The notes under the pieces: model-generated | Databases searched by the model: none | What the model was told of the DNA's origin: nothing | Seen by the model: the letters and a program-made list of their open reading frames with translations, nothing else | Made by a program: the position numbers and the translations under genes | DNA from: an uncultured Flavobacteriales bacterium | GTDB taxonomy: Bacteria; Bacteroidota; Bacteroidia; Flavobacteriales_E; Vicingaceae | Direction: 5' to 3' | Assembly (NCBI GenBank): GCA_913059105.1 | Contig: CAJXRL010000034.1 | Span: 1-15,109, forward strand | DNA length: 15,109 nucleotides | Shown: positions 8,445 through 15,076 of the stretch, piece after piece | How the letters are laid out: each line of letters starts with the position of its first letter | How positions within the stretch are numbered: position 1 is the stretch's first letter

Positions 8445-8910
8445 CGCTACCTCCACTTTGATTGTTTTGACCTCCCATTACTTCTTCAGCCAGATTTGCA
8501 AAATCTTCTGGCTCATCAGTAAGCAATCCATCGTATGTATCCTTATCCCAAATTTCAATTCGATCAGAATAAGCAAACAGAACTAGCTCTTTTTGAAAAG
8601 CACCATACTCTTGCAATCGCTTTGGCAATAAAATCCTACCAGTACCATCTAAAGATAACTCTGTAGCGCCTCTGTAGAAATACCGAATAAAGTCACGATT
8701 CTTTTTTACGTATTGATTTAACTGATTTACCTCAGCAGAAATTCTCTCCCAATCATTCTTTGGATATAAAACCAAACACTTCTCAAAGCCACGATTGACA
8801 ACAAACGACTCATTTGCTTCAGGACTCAATTGCTTACGCAGACCTGCAGGCACCATAAGGCGGCCTTTAGCATCTAGTTTACAATCGAATTCACCTATAA
8901 AATTTGTCAT
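8431..8910 (-). CDS. mraZ: MraZ, transcriptional regulator of the dcw cluster
   Basis: MraZ is a ring-forming DNA-binding protein of the AbrB/SpoVT fold that in other bacteria binds repeated boxes before its own gene and controls the dcw operon. Here it has 159 residues with the expected two repeats: LDAKGRLMVPAGLR (12-25) and LDGTGRILLPKRLQEY (87-102). The tail QNNQSGGSDGVS is a low-complexity extension beyond the usual 145-155 residues. It is the first gene of the operon. The ATG at 8908-8910 lies 55 bases downstream of three GTGG boxes (8966-8993), so autoregulation is likely by inference. Confidence 0.97.
   Translation of the reverse strand: MTNFIGEFDCKLDAKGRLMVPAGLRKQLSPEANESFVVNRGFEKCLVLYPKNDWERISAEVNQLNQYVKKNRDFIRYFYRGATELSLDGTGRILLPKRLQEYGAFQKELVLFAYSDRIEIWDKDTYDGLLTDEPEDFANLAEEVMGGQNNQSGGSDGVS
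8449..8454 (-). promoter_or_regulatory. Shine-Dalgarno GGAGGT for rsmH
   Basis: On the minus strand GGAGGT sits four bases before the rsmH ATG, inside the 3' end of mraZ. A near-perfect Shine-Dalgarno motif is notable because Bacteroidota genes often lack one, and it decides between the ATG and the upstream GTG as start. Confidence 0.65.
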
Positions 8911-8947
8911 AACCGCTTAAATAGTGGGCTTTTTAGTAATAATTGAG

Positions 8948-8955
8948 TAAAATTA
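8948..8955 (-). promoter_or_regulatory. Candidate -7 element of the dcw promoter
   Basis: On the minus strand TAATTTTA fits the Bacteroidota -7 consensus TAnnTTTG in all but the last base. It lies 37 bases before the mraZ ATG and ten bases downstream of the nearest GTGG box. If real, the box array would cover the -33 region. I saw no clear -33 TTG, and the region is AT-rich, so chance matches are easy. Confidence 0.3.
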
Positions 8956-8965
8956 TATATAAATT

Positions 8966-8993
8966 CCCCACTTCTTACCACTTCTTACCACTT
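8966..8993 (-). promoter_or_regulatory. MraZ operator: three GTGG boxes at 10-bp spacing
   Basis: Read on the minus strand, AAAGTGGTAAG is followed by AAGTGGTAAG and AAGTGGGGAA. The cores are TGGTA (8986-8990), TGGTA (8976-8980) and TGGGG (8966-8970), exactly ten bases apart. E. coli MraZ binds TGGGN direct repeats with five-base spacers, and mycoplasma MraZ binds AAAGTG-type repeats. This array has the same period and combines both cores. It is directly upstream of mraZ, so it is probably the autoregulatory operator of the dcw operon. Confidence 0.75.
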
Positions 8994-9197
8994 TGTTGAT
9001 AACTTCTAACTCAAAACGGCTTCAGTTATTGTTTTAAAAGACTTTAAATTTTGATTTAATGCATGTTACAAAAGGTGGTAGAGAATCTTTATTTCAACAG
9101 AATTTTCAACTTTGACAGGAGTTTGTCATCAATATTATTCACATGCCTAGGGTTCAAAAGTTAAATCACTAAACTGCTCTAAGTTTTGAAAATCACT

Positions 9198-9205
9198 TAC
9201 CTTTG
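9198..9205 (+). promoter_or_regulatory. Candidate -7 element (TACCTTTG) before the alpha/beta hydrolase
   Basis: TACCTTTG is an exact match to the Bacteroidota -7 consensus TAnnTTTG and ends four bases before the hydrolase ATG. If used, the transcript would start at or near the start codon, giving a leaderless mRNA. No convincing -33 TTG lies at the expected distance upstream. The rest of the 299-base gap 8911-9209 holds the mraZ control sites and nothing else that I recognise. Confidence 0.3.
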
Positions 9206-9209
9206 AAAC

Positions 9210-9977
9210 ATGAACTATGAGAACTACATAAAAAAAGAAGACAAATTTGAATACCTCGAAAAGGGTGAGGGTCATGTTTTACTTGTTCTTCACGGACTAT
9301 TTGGAGCGTTAAGCAACTTTGCAGACGTTATTGATGGATTTTCTAAAAACTACAGAGTCCTCGTGCCAATTATGCCACTCTATACTAATCCATTACTTAA
9401 AACCTCTGTTGGAGGTATGGCAACTTACATTAAAGACTTTATGAGCTATAAAAAGCTTAATAACGTTACCTTATTAGGAAATTCTTTGGGCGGTCATGTT
9501 GCATTAGTATGTGCGTTGGATGTTCCAAAAAAAGTTCATTCTTTGGTTTTAACTGGTAGTTCAGGTTTGTATGAAAATGCATTTGGAGGTTCTTTTCCAA
9601 GAAGGGAAGACAAAGAATACTTACGACAGAAAATTGCGGTTACCTTTTATGATCCTACCGTAGCTACTGACGAACTGGTTGACGAGGTGTTTAAAATTGT
9701 AAACGACAGGTCTAAATTAGTGCGAATTTTAGCTATGGCTAAGTCGGCAATAAGACACAACATGGCGGATGATTTAGATAAATTCAAAATGCCTACTTGT
9801 CTAATATGGGGAAAAAATGACAGTATTACCCCTCCGGAAGTCGCTGAAGAATTTCACAAACACTTAGAAGATTCTGAGTTGCATTGGATTGACAAATGTG
9901 GCCATGCCGCCATGATGGAGCACCCAAAGTTATTCAATGAAATTTTGAATGAATGGCTAAATAGAAAGGTTAATTGA
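9210..9977 (+). CDS. Alpha/beta hydrolase family protein
   Basis: This 255-residue protein has an alpha/beta-hydrolase fold. LHGLFGALSNF (27-37) supplies the oxyanion-hole region. GNSLGG (90-95) is the nucleophile elbow with Ser92. GKND (201-204, Asp204) and CGHAAMMEHP (230-239, His232) complete a probable Ser-Asp-His triad. No signal peptide is visible, so it is probably cytoplasmic. The substrate cannot be told from sequence; esterase, lipase or C-C bond hydrolase activities are all possible. It is transcribed away from mraZ and precedes engB. Its TGA stop lies inside the first unit of a heptamer repeat array. Confidence 0.9.
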   Translation: MNYENYIKKEDKFEYLEKGEGHVLLVLHGLFGALSNFADVIDGFSKNYRVLVPIMPLYTNPLLKTSVGGMATYIKDFMSYKKLNNVTLLGNSLGGHVALVCALDVPKKVHSLVLTGSSGLYENAFGGSFPRREDKEYLRQKIAVTFYDPTVATDELVDEVFKIVNDRSKLVRILAMAKSAIRHNMADDLDKFKMPTCLIWGKNDSITPPEVAEEFHKHLEDSELHWIDKCGHAAMMEHPKLFNEILNEWLNRKVN

Positions 9978-10031
9978 TAATTGATAATTGATAATTGATA
10001 ATTGATAATTGATAATTGATAATTGATAATT
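9971..10031. repeat. Heptamer tandem repeat (TAATTGA)x8
   Basis: Eight perfect copies of TAATTGA are followed by a five-base partial copy. The array begins within the last two sense codons of the hydrolase, and its first unit provides the TGA stop (9975-9977). Because the unit is seven bases, it contains stops in all three plus-strand frames. On the minus strand the array has no stop in any frame, so it reads as the peptide repeat SIINYQL. The copy number of such arrays can change by replication slippage. Confidence 0.97.
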
Positions 10032-10127
10032 TCAAACAAAAACCCAACCGATCAAAACATTTAGCTCACTATTTTTAAACTTACTATTGAAGTATTGTTA
10101 TATTGTATCATTAATTAATTGAAATAC

Positions 10128-10727
10128 ATGGTCATTCACTCAGCTGAATTTTTAATCAGCAATACAGACATCAGTAAATGCCCGGCGCCAACAAAACCTG
10201 AATATGCGTTTATTGGTCGTTCAAATGTGGGAAAGTCTTCCCTCATAAATATGGTGTGCGACCATAGTAAGTTGGCAAAAACCTCACAAACGCCTGGAAA
10301 GACTCAATTAATTAACCATTTTGCAATAAATGATGCAATCTATTTTGTCGATTTACCGGGGTTTGGATTTGCTAAAAGCTCGAAGCAGAGTAGAAATATT
10401 TGGAGAAAATTTACCCATCAATTCTTAAAAACAAGAGAGAATCTACTTTGTACTTTTGTCTTAATTGACAGTCGATTACCCCCTCAAAAAATTGACTTAG
10501 AGTTTATGGAATGGATGGGCACAAACCGCATGCCTTTCATTATCATTTTTACAAAAATTGACAAGCTTTCTAGTTCTGTTTTAAATAAAAACATAACCCA
10601 TTACAAAAAAGAGCTTTTAAAAACTTGGGAAGTTTTGCCGCAGTCAATTTTAACTTCTTCGACCACCAAAATTGGGAAAGATGAATTTTGGAAATTTATT
10701 GAAGAGACAAATAAGAGTTTCGTTTAA
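10128..10727 (+). CDS. engB: EngB (YihA/YsxC), ribosome biogenesis GTPase
   Basis: EngB is an essential small GTPase that helps assemble the large ribosomal subunit. With the chosen start it has 199 residues, the usual size. GTPase motifs are in order: GRSNVGKS (G1, 30-37), TPGKT (G2, 55-59), DLPG (G3, 75-78), TKID (G4, 142-145) and TSS (G5, 176-178). The frame extends to a TTG at 10119, but the ATG at 10128-10130 gives MVIHSAEF, which matches the family N-terminus, so I use it. It follows the hydrolase after a gap that holds the heptamer repeat, and it converges with the ydbT-like gene. Confidence 0.97.
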   Translation: MVIHSAEFLISNTDISKCPAPTKPEYAFIGRSNVGKSSLINMVCDHSKLAKTSQTPGKTQLINHFAINDAIYFVDLPGFGFAKSSKQSRNIWRKFTHQFLKTRENLLCTFVLIDSRLPPQKIDLEFMEWMGTNRMPFIIIFTKIDKLSSSVLNKNITHYKKELLKTWEVLPQSILTSSTTKIGKDEFWKFIEETNKSFV

Positions 10728-10735
10728 TTCTTGAG

Positions 10736-10780
10736 CTGAAGTTTCAATTCATTGCGCAGAACGGCACTTAAACACTTCAG
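10736..10780. repeat. Imperfect inverted repeat between convergent genes
   Basis: CTGAAGTTT (10736-10744) can pair with AAACACTTCAG (10770-10780) if the bases CA bulge out. This gives a nine-pair stem with a loop of about 25 bases, located just after the engB stop in the 148-base convergent gap 10728-10875. It could help end transcription, but no T-run follows directly on either strand (the nearest T-run is 10801-10806), so it is not a classical terminator. Confidence 0.25.
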
Positions 10781-10875
10781 CATCTGACACCTTAATCGAC
10801 CTTTTTTCTTCAATCAACTACCTTATATTCACTATAATTTAGATTTCTTTTATATTGCTTTCACTCCAATACAAT

Positions 10876-12363
10876 TTACATCCAATTCTTATCTGAATTT
10901 TCTATTTTATACAACATGTAATTATAAAGTTCAACAGCAATTTCAGCATCTAATTGCCACATTCGCAAACTTCCTGCTGCTGTATAAAAGTCCAGATGAG
11001 CAATATTCCTTCTCTTCTGAAAAACATTTTGTCGCAAAGCAACGCTCTGTAATTTATAATATTTCAATATCTCTGTTTTAGGAAAAAGCCAGCCTTTGCG
11101 CAAACACATTGCTTCTGAATTTAAATCTAAATACATTTTCGAGGCATATTGATATGAAAAAGGCAATCCTATAAGTAGCCAAAGAATAGAAAGGATTAAA
11201 AAATCAGGCTCAACAAAACCCAATAATCCGATAACAATTGAAGGCAACACTGCAAAAAGTAGTGCCATTTGAACTTTTAAATAGGGATTTGCTTTAAAGG
11301 TGATTAAAGAAGATAATTTAAGCTCAGGAAAAAGTTCATTTAATATAGCTTCCAATTGAAATTCTTTACAACCCGGCATCATTAGTGATTGTTTATCGCT
11401 CGAAGCCTTGCTGCTCGCTTGCTTTATCACTACTGTTTTGAGTCCAAATAGTTTCCTCAATGGGTTGCTTGAATACTTCAGAAATTGAATTTTATCAATA
11501 GGAATTTGATATTCCGTTCTCTTTAATAAGCCAGATATCTTCTGTACCTCTTTAGAGCTTACCATAAATTGCAGTCCATAGTATTTTAAAACCGATAAAA
11601 TAACTGATGATACTATCGAAATCAACAGTAAAGTTATTAGCAATAAGGGCAAAATAAGAAGCCATTTACTAATCCACACTTCCTGCCCTTCTTCAATATA
11701 ATCTATAAAAAAGTTTGAAAAAAAATCTTGATTTTGCCAAAAATATCCATTGATCAAGGCAAACAAAGCAAAACTTGTTTTCAGGTGATTTTCTGTTAAC
11801 CCAACTTTCAATACATCAAGAAAGCTTAGCTCAACCATTGGTTTACTTGATAGTTTAGGTCTTTCTTCAAACTCACTTTCAATATTTTCAATTTGATTTT
11901 CAGAATCCTCTAGGTTCTTCTTATCTATTAAAAATTCTTGAATAGACCTTGCATATGCATCTGGCAAAGCGGCTATTTCCATTTCCTTTGTGCTAGATCC
12001 AGCCGTATCAATTTTCAAGCCCACTACCTGCAAAGCCCGTTGAATAATGTTTTGATCAATATGTACTGATTGAATACGTTCAAAGGGCACTGATATCTTT
12101 TCCCTTTTAAATAAGCCTTTATCAATTACAAATTGATCGTCTTCTACGTAAAATAAAAATTTCCGGTAGACAAGAATGGAATATACCAAGGTTAAAATTA
12201 CGATTGCAGCTATTGCTGCCCATAAAAATATCATGCCTGAATTTGTGCTGTATTTCAGGATAAAGAAATAGAATATAAAATTAACTGCTTTCCTTAAGTG
12301 TTTAAAAAATAGTACAACTATTCCAACCTTAGATTGTCTTTGGGGCTTACTTAAATCAAGCAT
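10876..12363 (-). CDS. YdbT-like membrane protein with three bacterial PH (bPH2) domains
   Basis: This 495-residue protein alternates membrane helices with bPH2 (DUF304, YdbS/YdbT-type) domains. Helices are likely at about 26-37, 43-66, 196-208, 232-259, 365-383 and 386-403. The bPH2 repeats lie at about 68-148 (VPFERIQSVHIDQNIIQRAL), 260-348 (IPIDKIQFLKYSSNPLRKLF) and 406-488 (YYKLQSVALRQNVFQKRRN). Each has the pattern of a hydrophobic strand, a KxGLF-like turn and a QSV-like strand. The molecular role is not established; in Bacillus the YdbS-YdbT pair is linked to protection from certain antimicrobial peptides. It overlaps the upstream ydbS-like gene by eight bases, so the two are probably translated together and form a complex. 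Confidence 0.85.
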   Translation of the reverse strand: MLDLSKPQRQSKVGIVVLFFKHLRKAVNFIFYFFILKYSTNSGMIFLWAAIAAIVILTLVYSILVYRKFLFYVEDDQFVIDKGLFKREKISVPFERIQSVHIDQNIIQRALQVVGLKIDTAGSSTKEMEIAALPDAYARSIQEFLIDKKNLEDSENQIENIESEFEERPKLSSKPMVELSFLDVLKVGLTENHLKTSFALFALINGYFWQNQDFFSNFFIDYIEEGQEVWISKWLLILPLLLITLLLISIVSSVILSVLKYYGLQFMVSSKEVQKISGLLKRTEYQIPIDKIQFLKYSSNPLRKLFGLKTVVIKQASSKASSDKQSLMMPGCKEFQLEAILNELFPELKLSSLITFKANPYLKVQMALLFAVLPSIVIGLLGFVEPDFLILSILWLLIGLPFSYQYASKMYLDLNSEAMCLRKGWLFPKTEILKYYKLQSVALRQNVFQKRRNIAHLDFYTAAGSLRMWQLDAEIAVELYNYMLYKIENSDKNWM

Positions 12364-12877
12364 ACTTACTGCTCAATTTAGTTATATGATCTTTTAAGCG
12401 ATGCGCTTCCTCTACTTTAAGACCAGATATAGTTATATCACTGCTCGCCCCCCCTGCTGTAAAAACTTTCACTTCGCCTAAGTCGAATAAACGAGCTAAG
12501 GGGCTTTGACTTACTTCTGTATGCTGAACTCTATTGAATGGAACGCTTGTCATAGAAAAAAACAGTAACCCAGACTTAAAAGAAACGTCATATTGCCTTA
12601 TCGCATATCCCTTTATTTTAAAGCCCTTCCACTCGACCATGTATATTAAGCTAAAGATTACGGTTACAATTATCAAAGGTTGCCACCAATCCAAGTTAGA
12701 TGATACACCTATAATCAGCGAACTGCAAGCAACTATTAAAAAGAGTATACTAATAAATGTCACCCGGAGCCACAAATAGTCTTTCTCTAATTTTTGAAAG
12801 TCAACATCCTCAAGTTGGGGGAGTGAACTCATTTCAATTGTAGGGTTATCAAATTTAATTTTTGAATCACTAATCAT
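12356..12877 (-). CDS. YdbS-like membrane protein with one bacterial PH (bPH2) domain
   Basis: This is a 173-residue protein with two membrane helices at about 36-58 and 64-81 and one bPH2 domain at about 88-168, containing KSGLLFFSMTSVPFNRVQHT (101-120), QSPLARLFDLGEVKVFTAGG (124-143) and a closing helix. It is the usual small partner of a YdbT-type protein, which follows with an eight-base overlap. The first ATG is used. An internal Met at residue 16 (MSSLPQLEDVDFQ) could also start the protein, since the first 15 residues are not part of a recognisable domain. Function is unknown beyond the family context. Confidence 0.85.
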   Translation of the reverse strand: MISDSKIKFDNPTIEMSSLPQLEDVDFQKLEKDYLWLRVTFISILFLIVACSSLIIGVSSNLDWWQPLIIVTVIFSLIYMVEWKGFKIKGYAIRQYDVSFKSGLLFFSMTSVPFNRVQHTEVSQSPLARLFDLGEVKVFTAGGASSDITISGLKVEEAHRLKDHITKLSSKYA

Positions 12878-12926
12878 CTATTTCAATTTATTATGCTCTT
12901 TATGTCTTTTAGAATTTTTCCCTGTC

Positions 12927-13253
12927 TCATTTCAACTTCTCGTTCTCTATATGTCTCCGAGAGTCCCTACCAGTTTTTTTCTCTAGGTTTTTTTGCAGAG
13001 CTAACTGAAGGTCAACCCCAGTTTGATTCGCTAAACAAATGATAACAAAAAGCACATCAGCTAACTCATCGCCCAAATCTTTTCCTTTATCACTTTCTTT
13101 TTCCGATTGTTCACCGTATCGTCGAGCGATTATTCGAGCAACCTCTCCAACTTCTTCAGTTAATTGAGCCATGTTAGTGAGCTCGTTAAAATACCGAACT
13201 CCATATTGTTTGACCCAATCATCAACTGCTTTTTGTGCTTGCTCTATTGTCAT
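12927..13253 (-). CDS. MazG-like nucleotide pyrophosphohydrolase
   Basis: This 108-residue, single-domain, all-alpha NTP pyrophosphohydrolase of the MazG family converts (d)NTPs to NMPs and pyrophosphate, usually to clear non-canonical nucleotides. The metal-binding residues are visible as EEVGE (33-37) and DELADVLF (62-69), which give the EExxE...ExxD pattern. It is much shorter than the two-domain E. coli MazG and resembles the small house-cleaning type. The physiological substrate cannot be read from sequence. Its ATG shares one base with the dtd stop (TAATG), so translation is probably coupled. It is not evidence for a MazEF toxin system, as no toxin gene is adjacent. Confidence 0.92.
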   Translation of the reverse strand: MTIEQAQKAVDDWVKQYGVRYFNELTNMAQLTEEVGEVARIIARRYGEQSEKESDKGKDLGDELADVLFVIICLANQTGVDLQLALQKNLEKKTGRDSRRHIENEKLK

Positions 13254-13705
13254 TATTCTTTGTTTTTTGAATCTAGCAATATCGTAACAGGCCCATTGTT
13301 TATGAGGCTTACTTTCATGTCTGCACCAAACTTACCCGATTGAACTTCTTCACCCAAATAACTTGAAAGTATCTGTTTAAACTGTTCGTATTGTTGTTCT
13401 GCAAAATCAGGTTTTGCTGCTTTTACAAATGAAGGCCGATTGCCTTTTTTAGTTGACGCATGCAAGGTAAATTGAGAAATTACCAATACTTCACCTTTCA
13501 CATCCACTACCGACAAATTCATATTCCCATTCTTGTCTCCAAAAATGCGCATCTTGCAAATCTTCCGACATAACCAATCGATGTCTTCTTTTGTGTCTGC
13601 GTCTTCAATACCAACTAATAAAAGTAACCCTTCGCTAATCTCACTAACAATTGAATCATCAACTGTAACATTAGCTTGTGAAACCCTTTGAATGATAACT
13701 CTCAT
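13253..13705 (-). CDS. dtd: D-aminoacyl-tRNA deacylase (Dtd)
   Basis: Dtd hydrolyses D-amino acids, and glycine wrongly attached to tRNA, thereby proofreading chirality before translation. It has 150 residues, the standard length. The N-terminus MRVIIQRVSQANVTVD is typical. Both active-site signatures are present: SQFT (77-80) and NNGPVT (136-141), where the Gly-Pro carries the family's cross-subunit chiral selectivity. The enzyme is normally a homodimer in the cytoplasm. It lies downstream of rsgA, with a dispersed hairpin repeat in between, and is directly coupled to the mazG-like gene by a TAATG overlap. Confidence 0.98.
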   Translation of the reverse strand: MRVIIQRVSQANVTVDDSIVSEISEGLLLLVGIEDADTKEDIDWLCRKICKMRIFGDKNGNMNLSVVDVKGEVLVISQFTLHASTKKGNRPSFVKAAKPDFAEQQYEQFKQILSSYLGEEVQSGKFGADMKVSLINNGPVTILLDSKNKE

Positions 13706-13732
13706 TTTTTATGTAAACATGTTGAAAATCTA

Positions 13733-13762
13733 TCTAGACTTCGACTGTCGCTCAGTCTGACA
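13733..13762. repeat. Dispersed hairpin repeat, copy 2 (30 bp)
   Basis: This is the second copy of the element at 2244-2272, in the same orientation. It starts TCTAGACTTCGACT and ends CGCTCAGTCTGACA. Here the centre forms the perfect palindrome CGACTGTCG inside the outer arms AGACT and AGTCT, so it can fold better than copy 1. It sits in the 91-base gap between rsgA and dtd. It could act in mRNA processing or transcript ending, but it lacks a T-run. Confidence 0.8.
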
Positions 13763-13796
13763 GATTCTATACAATTCATAATTCGCAATTAAATAA

Positions 13797-14747
13797 CTAC
13801 CCCCTTACACCTTTTGCTCTATGGTGTTCTTTTTCATCATCATAATACATGGACAAGTAGTTATCGTAGCGTTCCAAAGCAATCTCCCCTCTTTCTAAAG
13901 CTTCTTTTACAGCACATTTTGGCTCATTAATATGGACGCAATTATTGAACTTACAGCCCCCCATTTTACTTCTCATTTCTGGAAAATAATGCGACAACAC
14001 TTCGTTTTCTAACTCCACTGTCCCGAATCCTTTTATTCCAGGAGTATCAATAATTCTTCCGCCAAAGGATAACTTAAACAATTCAGCAAAAGTCGTTGTA
14101 TGCTTTCCCGTTTTATGATAATCAGATATTTCGTTAACTCTTAATTGGAAATTTTTATCCAAGGAATTTACCAACGTGCTCTTTCCCACTCCGGAATGAC
14201 CAGAAAAAATGGATGTTTTATCCTTCATAAGGTCCTTCAACGTATCTATTCCAATTTTCTGTTCAGCGGAAAGTTCAATTTGATCATAACCTGCCAATTT
14301 ATAAATCGACTGCCACTTTCTTAATTCCGCCTTCTGTTCTTCCGTTTCATACAAATCAATTTTATTATAAACCAACACTGTCGGTATCCTGTATGCCTCA
14401 GCTCCTGCTAGAAATCGATCAATAAACCCTAGAGTTGTTGGTGGACTATCTATGGTGATTACCAAGAACAATTGATCAATATTAGCTGCAATTATTTGAA
14501 TCTGTTTTGATAGATTTATGGAACGTCGAATGATGTAGTTTTTTCTGTCCTCAATGGTATGAATTACTCCTTCATCTCTTTCCATGTGAAATTTCACCCA
14601 ATCACCCACTGCCACTGGGTTTGTACTTTTTAACCCTTTCAAACGGAATTTTCCTTTTAAACGGGCATTAAGTCGCTCACCATTCTCCTTTTCTAAGTCA
14701 TACCAGCTACCTGTTGACTTTACTACCAAACCTCTAAATTCTTCCAT
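13797..14747 (-). CDS. rsgA: RsgA, small ribosomal subunit-dependent GTPase A
   Basis: RsgA is a circularly permuted GTPase that acts in late 30S subunit maturation. It has 316 residues. An OB-fold region covers about 1-68. The GTPase motifs come in permuted order: YNKID (G4, 127-131), ELSA (G5, 158-161), GHSGVGKS (G1, 183-190), TTTF (G2, 217-220) and DTPG (G3, 234-237). A C-terminal zinc site follows, with C265, C270, H272 and C278 (C-x4-C-x-H-x5-C). It is the first gene of the minus-strand group and is divergent from gldA, with only 53 bases in between. That gap must hold both promoters, but I see no clear consensus there. Confidence 0.98.
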   Translation of the reverse strand: MEEFRGLVVKSTGSWYDLEKENGERLNARLKGKFRLKGLKSTNPVAVGDWVKFHMERDEGVIHTIEDRKNYIIRRSINLSKQIQIIAANIDQLFLVITIDSPPTTLGFIDRFLAGAEAYRIPTVLVYNKIDLYETEEQKAELRKWQSIYKLAGYDQIELSAEQKIGIDTLKDLMKDKTSIFSGHSGVGKSTLVNSLDKNFQLRVNEISDYHKTGKHTTTFAELFKLSFGGRIIDTPGIKGFGTVELENEVLSHYFPEMRSKMGGCKFNNCVHINEPKCAVKEALERGEIALERYDNYLSMYYDDEKEHHRAKGVRG

Positions 14748-14800
14748 ATTTCAGGTTATAAATTTAGTAAATTCGCGCTGCATTATAGAAGAGAAAAAAG

Positions 14801-15076
14801 ATGTCGATTGTTGTAAAAAATGTAACAAAACTTTATGGAGAGCAAAAAGCTCTTGATAATGTTAGTTTCAGCGTTAATCCAGGAGAAATTGTTGGTTTTC
14901 TGGGACCTAATGGGGCGGGAAAGTCTACCATGATGAAAATCATTACTGGTTTTATTCCTTCTAACCAAGGCGAGACCGATGTTTGTGGACTAAATGTGAG
15001 CAAAGAACCCTTAAAAACAAAGAATAAAATCGGCTATTTAGCGGAACAAAATCCTTTGTATTACGACATGTATGTT
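14801..15076 (+). CDS. gldA: GldA-like ABC transporter ATP-binding protein, 3' end missing
   Basis: The first 92 residues of an ABC ATPase are present, beginning MSIVVKNVTKLYGEQKALDN. The Walker A motif is GPNGAGKST (35-43), and the Q-loop region is IGYLAEQNPLYYDMYV (77-92). The Q-loop context and N-terminus closely match GldA, the ATPase that works with GldF and GldG in Bacteroidota and is linked to gliding motility. A general ABC ATPase of the same subfamily is the alternative. About two thirds of the protein, including the signature motif and Walker B, is missing because the contig ends at a Tn5 adapter. Translation into the adapter gives the false tail LSLIHISEPTR. AGAGAAAAAAG precedes the ATG. 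Confidence 0.85.

Noticed and set aside
9113..9128. Inverted repeat TGACA...TGTCA upstream of the hydrolase
   Set aside because: A five-base stem in AT-rich intergenic DNA is expected by chance and is not tied to a promoter element I can support.
9971..10031. CRISPR-like array
   Set aside because: The units are seven bases with no spacers, and no cas genes are nearby.
9854..10039. Minus-strand open frame encoding SIINYQL repeats
   Set aside because: It is the reverse reading of the TAATTGA array plus antisense of the hydrolase; a 7-bp unit without stops in any minus frame opens such frames automatically.
12927..13253. MazG-like gene as part of a toxin-antitoxin or phage-defence module
   Set aside because: Neighbours are dtd, rsgA and PH-domain proteins; no toxin, recombinase or defence gene is present.
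14783..14968. Minus-strand open frame of 61 codons near the right end
   Set aside because: It is antisense to the gldA-like gene, whose Walker A motif is unambiguous.
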